Positions 59,444-64,000 of a stretch of 64,000 bases of DNA are shown in pieces. Position numbers and translations under genes: made by a program. The first letter of the stretch is position 1. The number at the start of each line of letters is the position of its first letter. Origin of the DNA: Nocardia acididurans (GTDB lineage: Bacteria; Actinomycetota; Actinomycetes; Mycobacteriales; Mycobacteriaceae); contig NZ_JAERRJ010000003.1 of assembly GCF_016741815.1 (NCBI RefSeq), positions 248,001 through 312,000 of the forward strand, given 5' to 3'. A model generated the notes under the pieces. It did no database searches. It saw nothing but the letters and a program-made list of their open reading frames with translations, and was not told where the DNA came from.

Positions 59444-60472
59444 ATGGCCTATCAACCTCGAAAACTGTTCAGAATCACGACACTATGCGGCGCGCTGGTG
59501 ATCACGCCGGTGATGGTCGCCGCCGGTGCGGCGGGCGCTCCGGAGCCGCAGCCCGACCCCAGCGCGGCCATCCGCTGTATCGACGAGGTGACCAGCGACG
59601 ACTCCTTCTACGGCGGGCCACGGGCATCCGATGTGTACGACAATCGGTTCCGGGGCAGCCATGCCGTGCCGCATCTGAGCACGCATGTGCCGCAGGGCAC
59701 CGCCACCTGGTCGAACTGGAAGGGCGAAGACGATCTGATCCTGATCGCCTCGTATGTTCCTGACAGCAAGGACAATTCGATCATCAGTGCGCTGGATGCC
59801 CGCAGCGGCGAGCTCGTCGGCACCGCGGAGATCGACAACGCGCACGTCGGCGGGATCGCGGTCTTCGAAGAGCAGGGGTGGATGTTCGTCGCGGGGGCCG
59901 AGGCGAAAACGCTGCGCAAGTATCCGCTCGACCGGCTGCGGCAGGCGATCGAGAACTCCTCGCATATCGCGCAGGAGGGCGGGGATATCGAGGTCGCGGG
60001 CGGATCCTCCTTCCTCACCAGCCATGGGCCGAGCGACACCCTGTGGACGGGATCGTTCGAATCCGACAGGCGCGGAGTCATGTACTCGTACCGGGTCGGC
60101 GAGAACGGGGACCTCTCCGGGCGCGAAGGACCGTGGCAGGTGCCGACGAAGACGCAGGGGCTGGTCGTCACCGACGACCTGTTCATCTACAGCACCTCGT
60201 TCACCCGGCCGAATCGCAGCAATATCTATGTGGTCCGGCGCGGTGAGGGCTCCACCGATCTCGACAAGGCGCGACTGCGGTGCGTGCGCGCGCCGAGCAT
60301 GTCCGAGGGGCTGACCGTCTTCGGCGACGACGTCTACCTGGCCTTCGAATCCGGGGCCGCGTACTACCGCTCGGACCCGGACAACCAACCCCGCAACATC
60401 ATCGAACACCTGCACCGGGTCCCACTGGCGGAGCTCGACGAACTCGCACCGCGCAGCGGCCCCACCGGGTGA
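59444..60472 (+). CDS. exported protein, possibly beta-propeller
   Basis: A 342-residue protein with an N-terminal signal (RKLFRITTLCGALVITPVMVAAGAAGA). The mature part has repeated short strands (LILIASYVPD, VGGIAVFEEQGWMFVAG, TQGLVVTDDLFIYSTSF, SEGLTVFGDDVYLAFESG), which suggests a propeller-like fold. Two cysteines could form a disulfide. I do not recognise the family. It is preceded by a weak GGTAGG. Confidence 0.72.
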   Translation: MAYQPRKLFRITTLCGALVITPVMVAAGAAGAPEPQPDPSAAIRCIDEVTSDDSFYGGPRASDVYDNRFRGSHAVPHLSTHVPQGTATWSNWKGEDDLILIASYVPDSKDNSIISALDARSGELVGTAEIDNAHVGGIAVFEEQGWMFVAGAEAKTLRKYPLDRLRQAIENSSHIAQEGGDIEVAGGSSFLTSHGPSDTLWTGSFESDRRGVMYSYRVGENGDLSGREGPWQVPTKTQGLVVTDDLFIYSTSFTRPNRSNIYVVRRGEGSTDLDKARLRCVRAPSMSEGLTVFGDDVYLAFESGAAYYRSDPDNQPRNIIEHLHRVPLAELDELAPRSGPTG

Positions 60473-60500
60473 GCTCGGGCCCAGCCGATACGCTGGGCGA

Positions 60501-61151
60501 ATGATCCGGGCTGTGGTGTTCGATGTGGGCGAGACGTTGATCGACGAGACGCGGATTTGGACGCGGTGGGCGGATCGGCTGGGGGTGCCGCGGTTCGCGT
60601 TCATGGGGGTGATCGGGGGGATGGCGGCGACCGGACGGCCGTTGACGGATGCGTTCGGGATGGTGCGGCCGGGGCTGGACTGGGCCGTCGAAGAAGCGGA
60701 CTGGGCTGCCGAGGAACCGGATTCGCTGCGGAACAACTTCGACGGCGACGATCTGTATCCGGATGTGCGGGGTGCGCTCACCGAACTGCGGCGGCGCGGG
60801 CTGACGGTGATCATCGCGGGGAATCAGCCGCCGCAGGCCAAGGCCGCGCTGGAGCGGATGGGGCTGCCGGTGGATGCGATCTACACCTCGGCGGAGTGGG
60901 GGCTGGAGAAGCCGGATCCGGCGTTCTTTCTGAAAGTGGCCGAGGTGGCGGGGTTTTCGGCCGGGGAGATCTGCTATGTGGGCGATCGGGTCGACAATGA
61001 CGTGCTGCCGGTGCACGAGGCGGGCATGATGCCGGTGCTGATCCGGCGCGGGCCGTGGGGGTATCTGAGCGCGGAGACGCCGGAGGCGGCCTGGTACGGG
61101 ACGGTCGTGAACAGCCTCGACGAACTGCCCGGCCTGCTGTCGCCCGCCTGA
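60501..61151 (+). CDS. HAD-superfamily hydrolase
   Basis: A 216-residue phosphatase-like protein. Motif I is FDVGETLID with the nucleophile Asp (the second Asp is replaced by Glu-type GET), motif II is IIAGNQPP, motif III Lys is in LEKPDPAFF, and motif IV is YVGDRVDND. The loss of the usual DxD second Asp may change or weaken phosphatase activity. The substrate is unknown. Confidence 0.85.
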   Translation: MIRAVVFDVGETLIDETRIWTRWADRLGVPRFAFMGVIGGMAATGRPLTDAFGMVRPGLDWAVEEADWAAEEPDSLRNNFDGDDLYPDVRGALTELRRRGLTVIIAGNQPPQAKAALERMGLPVDAIYTSAEWGLEKPDPAFFLKVAEVAGFSAGEICYVGDRVDNDVLPVHEAGMMPVLIRRGPWGYLSAETPEAAWYGTVVNSLDELPGLLSPA

Positions 61152-61238
61152 GGACGGCGGTCGGCCGACCCGCCTCCGCATACCCCGCTCGGACGGGCGT
61201 GACGGTGAATCCGCTTCTCCCGCAACGTTTCGCAGTTA

Positions 61239-61313
61239 GTTGACACATCAAATGCAACGGCGAATTTCCGCCAGCCCCACCTCTCGCGACAGCGTTGAAT
61301 ATGACGTGTCAAC
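61239..61313. promoter_or_regulatory. inverted GTTGACAC half-sites upstream of the SDR gene
   Basis: GTTGACAC (61239-61246) and GTGTCAAC (61306-61313) are exact inverted 8-mers 59 bp apart, both upstream of the SDR ATG at 61342. The first includes a consensus TTGACA. They may mark a looped operator or two half-sites, or be chance. Confidence 0.3.
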
Positions 61314-61341
61314 GAAATTGCCGACGCGAGGAAGTACAGCC

Positions 61342-62103
61342 ATGAACGCACGCTTCGAATCCAAGGTCGCCGTCATCACCGGAGCCACGTCGGGAGTCGG
61401 CGCGGCGGTCGCCCGCCGCATCGCCGCCGAGGGCGGAGCCGTCGTCCTCGGCGCCCGCGGCAAGCAGGCCGGTGACCGCATGGCCGAGGAGATCCGCTCC
61501 GCGGGCGGGCGCGCCCTGTTCGTCCCCACCGATGTCACGGTCGAAGCCGATGTCGCCCGCCTGACCGAGGCCGCCGTCAGCGAATTCGGCCGCCTGGACG
61601 CCGCTTTCAACAACGCGGGCGCGGTGAACGCCTTCGGCCCCGTCCAGGACATCGACGAGTCCGGCTGGCGCGCCGACCTCGAACTGAACCTCACCTCCGT
61701 CTACTACGGCCTGCGCCACCAGGTTCCGGCCATGATCGCCACCGGCGGCGGCGCCATCCTCAACAACGCCTCCAACCTCGGCGTGGTCGGCATGGCCTCG
61801 GTCGCCCCCTACGTCGCGGCCAAACACGGCGTCATCGGCCTCACCCGCGCCGTCGCCCTCGAGAACGCGGACCTTCCCATCCGAGTGAACGCCCTGGTCT
61901 CCGGCGCGGTGGACACCCCCGCCTTCCGAAACTCCATGGGCGCCACCCCAGAAGGCGAAGCCGCCATCGCCGCCCTCCACCCCCTCGGCCGCATCGCCAC
62001 CCCCGCGGAGATCGCCGCCTTCTGCGCCTACCTGCTCAGCGACGAAGCCTCCTTCATCACCGGCGCGGCCCTGGCCGCCGACGGCGGCTTCACCGCCCGT
62101 TGA
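61342..62103 (+). CDS. short-chain dehydrogenase/reductase
   Basis: A 253-residue classical SDR. NAD(P)-binding GATSGVGAAVA, NNAGAV, catalytic Ser in NNASNLGVVG and YVAAKHG (Tyr-Lys) are present, and the C-terminus ends in AALAADGGFTAR. The substrate is unknown. ATG 61342 follows GAGGAAG. Confidence 0.92.
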   Translation: MNARFESKVAVITGATSGVGAAVARRIAAEGGAVVLGARGKQAGDRMAEEIRSAGGRALFVPTDVTVEADVARLTEAAVSEFGRLDAAFNNAGAVNAFGPVQDIDESGWRADLELNLTSVYYGLRHQVPAMIATGGGAILNNASNLGVVGMASVAPYVAAKHGVIGLTRAVALENADLPIRVNALVSGAVDTPAFRNSMGATPEGEAAIAALHPLGRIATPAEIAAFCAYLLSDEASFITGAALAADGGFTAR

Positions 62104-62539
62104 TCAGCTCGCGGAAAGCCGAAACCCGGCCTGGGCGAACACTTTTCCGGTGATCGTCGTTCCCGCGAGAGCCTGAACGCCGGAGGAGTGATGCCTAGGC
62201 CGGGCAACCGCTGACAGCGGCGACCGAGCCCACCCACGCGCTGGGCACTGGAGGCGCGGGGGTGGGCCGGTCGCGGCCGACTCCGGTCAGGTGGTGGACC
62301 CTTCCGCCTGACCGGGCCGTTCTGGGTGCGGAGGCCGGGTAGCACCTCCGCCTGGAGTGGGAGCCTTTGCGGGAGTGGGAGATTGCGGATACGGATGTCG
62401 GATCGTTCGACGCAGAGATTCGGATGTCGGATCGTTCCGCGCAGGATCGGTGGGGTCAGAGGAAGGATCGGTGCGGTCAGCGGGAGGATCGGTGCGGTCC
62501 ACAGGAGAATCGGTGCGGTCCACAGGAGAATCGGCGGGG
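62104..62539. other. 436-bp convergent gap with tandem repeats
   Basis: It lies between the SDR stop and the stop of the Gly-rich protein. It holds 21-bp tandem repeats (62445-62549), a 17-bp direct repeat (62392-62408 and 62421-62437), and a CTCGCGG...CCGCGAG inverted repeat. On the minus strand one frame stays open and encodes P(A/V)DRTD heptads. No separate gene is convincing. Confidence 0.5.
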
Positions 62540-62549
62540 TCAGCGGGAG
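62445..62549. repeat. five 21-bp tandem repeats past the Gly-rich protein stop
   Basis: Units start at 62445, 62466, 62487, 62508 and 62529, with sequence close to GATCGGTGCGGTCCACAGGAG. They read on the minus strand as heptapeptides of the type PVDRTDS or PADRTDP, but in a different frame from the Gly-rich gene. The last unit spans that gene's TGA (62540-62542). Confidence 0.88.
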
Positions 62550-64000
62550 CCACCACCGCCACCGCCTCCTCCCCCACCGGATCCACCGGATCCACCGGAG
62601 CCGCCGGACCCTCCGGATCCACCCGAGCCGCCAGACCCTCCGGAAGCACCTGAGCCGCCGGAGTTGGACCCGCCGGAGTTTCCGCGTCCGCCGGAGTTCG
62701 AACCGCCGGTGCCGCCTGCGCCCGAGCCGCCCCGGGAGCCGCCGCCCGACATGCTGCCGCCCGAGGTGGAGCCGCCGCCGGAACCTCCGGATGTCGAACC
62801 GCCGCCGGTGCTTCCGCCGGAGCCGCCGGTGTTGCCGCTGCCGCCGGTGTTTCCGCCGCCTCCCGTGCTGCCGCCGGAATTGCCTGCGCCGGAACCGCCC
62901 GCACCGGTTCCACCGGAACCGCCTGCACCGGTACCGCCGCCCGCGGAGTCGCTTCCGCCGGAACCGCCCGTACCGCCGGTACCACCACCGGAATTGCTGC
63001 CACCGGTATTGCCGCCGCCACCGGTGCCGCCGCCGGAATCACCACTGCCGCCCGTGCCGCCGCCCGATGGGTCACTACCGCCGGTGCCGCCACCGCCACC
63101 GGTGGACGTGTCGCCGCCAGGTGTGCCGCCGCCGGTGCCGCCCGGGTCGCCTGCACCGGGTGTGCCGCCGGTGGAACCATCCGAGGGGGTACCGCCCGGG
63201 GTGCCACCCGCAGCTGGATCACCGGAAGGGGTTCCGCCGCCGGGAGTTCCGCCGCCCGCGGGGTCGCCGGTGCCGGGGTTGCCGGTGCCGGGAGTGCCGG
63301 GAGTTGTTCCGCCGCCCGGGGTTTCGGCGCCCGGCGTGCCGGGGGTGCCGCCCGCTACGGGATCGGCGGGGGTTGTTCCGGGATCGGGGGTGGTACCCGG
63401 GGCGGGGGCAGTCGGGCCCTCACCGGAAATCGGTCCGCCGCCGGGGGTTTCGGAGCCGGGGGTGCCGGGGGTTTCAGCGCCCGGCGTGCCGGGACCGGGC
63501 TGCTGGGGCTGGTTGACCACTCGGCCGGGGAGGCTGATGGAGGGCAGGGTGCCGAAGGTCCGGGGGAAGCGGGAGGACACCGTGAGGAAGGGGATGGGGT
63601 TGGTGAAGTCGGCCGGGTTGGCGTAGGTGCCGCCGGAGTCGTCGCGTGGTTCACAGCGGCTGCCGGGGCCGGCGCTGGTAATCCGGTTGGTGCCGCCGGA
63701 GTGCGTGGGGGCGGTGCCGGGGGTGTAGGGGCCGTAGGTGCGGGTGGAGACCGCGGCGTTGGTGATCGCGTGGGGGCGGGTGCCGGGGGTCGCGACATCG
63801 TCGAAGACGAGGACGTCGCCGGGGCCGGCGCTCGGGGGGTTGGGGATGGGGGCGGCCTGGAGGCCGGGCGGGATGCCCGCGGGGCCGCCGAGAACCGTGG
63901 CGGCGGACATGGCGAGGGCGGAAGCCACTGCGGCGCCGGAGAATACGGCCGCGCGCGGAGCGTAGCGGCCGATGGCCGAGCCGGTGTCGACACTGCGGTA
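62540..64000 (-). CDS. large exported Gly/Pro/Ser-rich repeat protein (N-terminus beyond window)
   Basis: An open frame from the right edge to TGA 62540. The first visible residues, RYAPRAAVFSGAAVASALA, look like the basic and hydrophobic parts of a signal sequence, so the start is probably just outside; GTG 63928 would cut into it. A unique region of about 140 residues (DVLVFDDVATPGTRPHAITN...SISLPGRVV) is followed by about 310 residues of GTPG, GGTPG and finally GSGG repeats. A cell-surface or matrix role is possible. The family is not recognised. Confidence 0.65.
   Translation of the reverse strand, partial: YRSVDTGSAIGRYAPRAAVFSGAAVASALAMSAATVLGGPAGIPPGLQAAPIPNPPSAGPGDVLVFDDVATPGTRPHAITNAAVSTRTYGPYTPGTAPTHSGGTNRITSAGPGSRCEPRDDSGGTYANPADFTNPIPFLTVSSRFPRTFGTLPSISLPGRVVNQPQQPGPGTPGAETPGTPGSETPGGGPISGEGPTAPAPGTTPDPGTTPADPVAGGTPGTPGAETPGGGTTPGTPGTGNPGTGDPAGGGTPGGGTPSGDPAAGGTPGGTPSDGSTGGTPGAGDPGGTGGGTPGGDTSTGGGGGTGGSDPSGGGTGGSGDSGGGTGGGGNTGGSNSGGGTGGTGGSGGSDSAGGGTGAGGSGGTGAGGSGAGNSGGSTGGGGNTGGSGNTGGSGGSTGGGSTSGGSGGGSTSGGSMSGGGSRGGSGAGGTGGSNSGGRGNSGGSNSGGSGASGGSGGSGGSGGSGGSGGSGGSGGGGGGGGGGSR

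Noticed and set aside
62367..63626. Long plus-strand Pro-rich reading frame
   Set aside because: It is the antisense of the Gly-rich repeat gene; GGC/GGN repeats give CCN proline codons on the other strand. The minus frame has a signal-like start and a unique N-terminal domain.
1..64000. CRISPR arrays, transposases, integrases, tRNA or rRNA genes
   Set aside because: None was recognised; the regular repeats found are in-frame coding minisatellites, not spacer-repeat arrays.

Overview
The window is high-GC actinobacterial DNA, most likely from Nocardia or a close mycolic-acid-bearing relative. The main reason is gene order. glyS, smtB, zur/furB, uppS, recO, an amiA2-like amidase, era, a cytidine-deaminase-fold gene, a CNNM/CBS protein, ybeY, phoH, rsmE, dnaJ, hrcA, hemW, sulfite reductase, cysH and sirB follow the order I recall for the Mycobacterium tuberculosis Rv2357c-Rv2393 segment. 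A SigK/RskA pair beside an MPT83-like fasciclin lipoprotein and a mycolate-type cyclopropane synthase fits the same group. Genus and species cannot be fixed from the sequence alone. No tRNA, rRNA, insertion sequence, phage gene or CRISPR array was recognised.

Left third (1-20.8 kb): a secondary-metabolite locus read right to left. A small protein of unknown function (DUF6875-like) has a good promoter and lies 12 bp before one giant four-module NRPS gene of 5853 codons. I read its order as C-A-T-E, C-A-T, C-A-T, C-A-T-E-TE. Downstream on the same strand are a membrane-anchored sulfite-oxidase-family molybdoenzyme and an ABC exporter ATPase cut by the window edge, the latter behind a perfect 22-bp palindrome. 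The expected product is an N-capped tetrapeptide with D residues at positions 1 and 4. The NRPS carries several in-frame tandem duplications in loops.

Middle (20.8-48.1 kb): the conserved housekeeping segment, with local insertions. These are a TetR-controlled membrane exporter-like gene, a Tat-exported multicopper oxidase between uppS and recO, an alkylation-repair operon (ogt, 2OG-Fe(II) oxygenase, free-standing Ada-type metal-binding domain), a LysR/MFS pair and a TetR/glycosidase-like pair with tandem operators. The era to phoH genes form a tightly overlapping minus-strand operon.

Right part (48.1-64 kb): a P450, then a minus-strand SigK group (fasciclin lipoprotein, sigK, rskA, cyclopropane synthase, SnoaL-like protein). 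Next is the plus-strand assimilatory sulfate operon sir-cysH-cysD-cysN-sirB, preceded by a short Cys-containing leader peptide that probably acts as a cysteine-responsive attenuator. It is followed by a secreted propeller-like protein, a HAD hydrolase, an SDR, and a large Gly-rich exported repeat protein that runs off the right edge.
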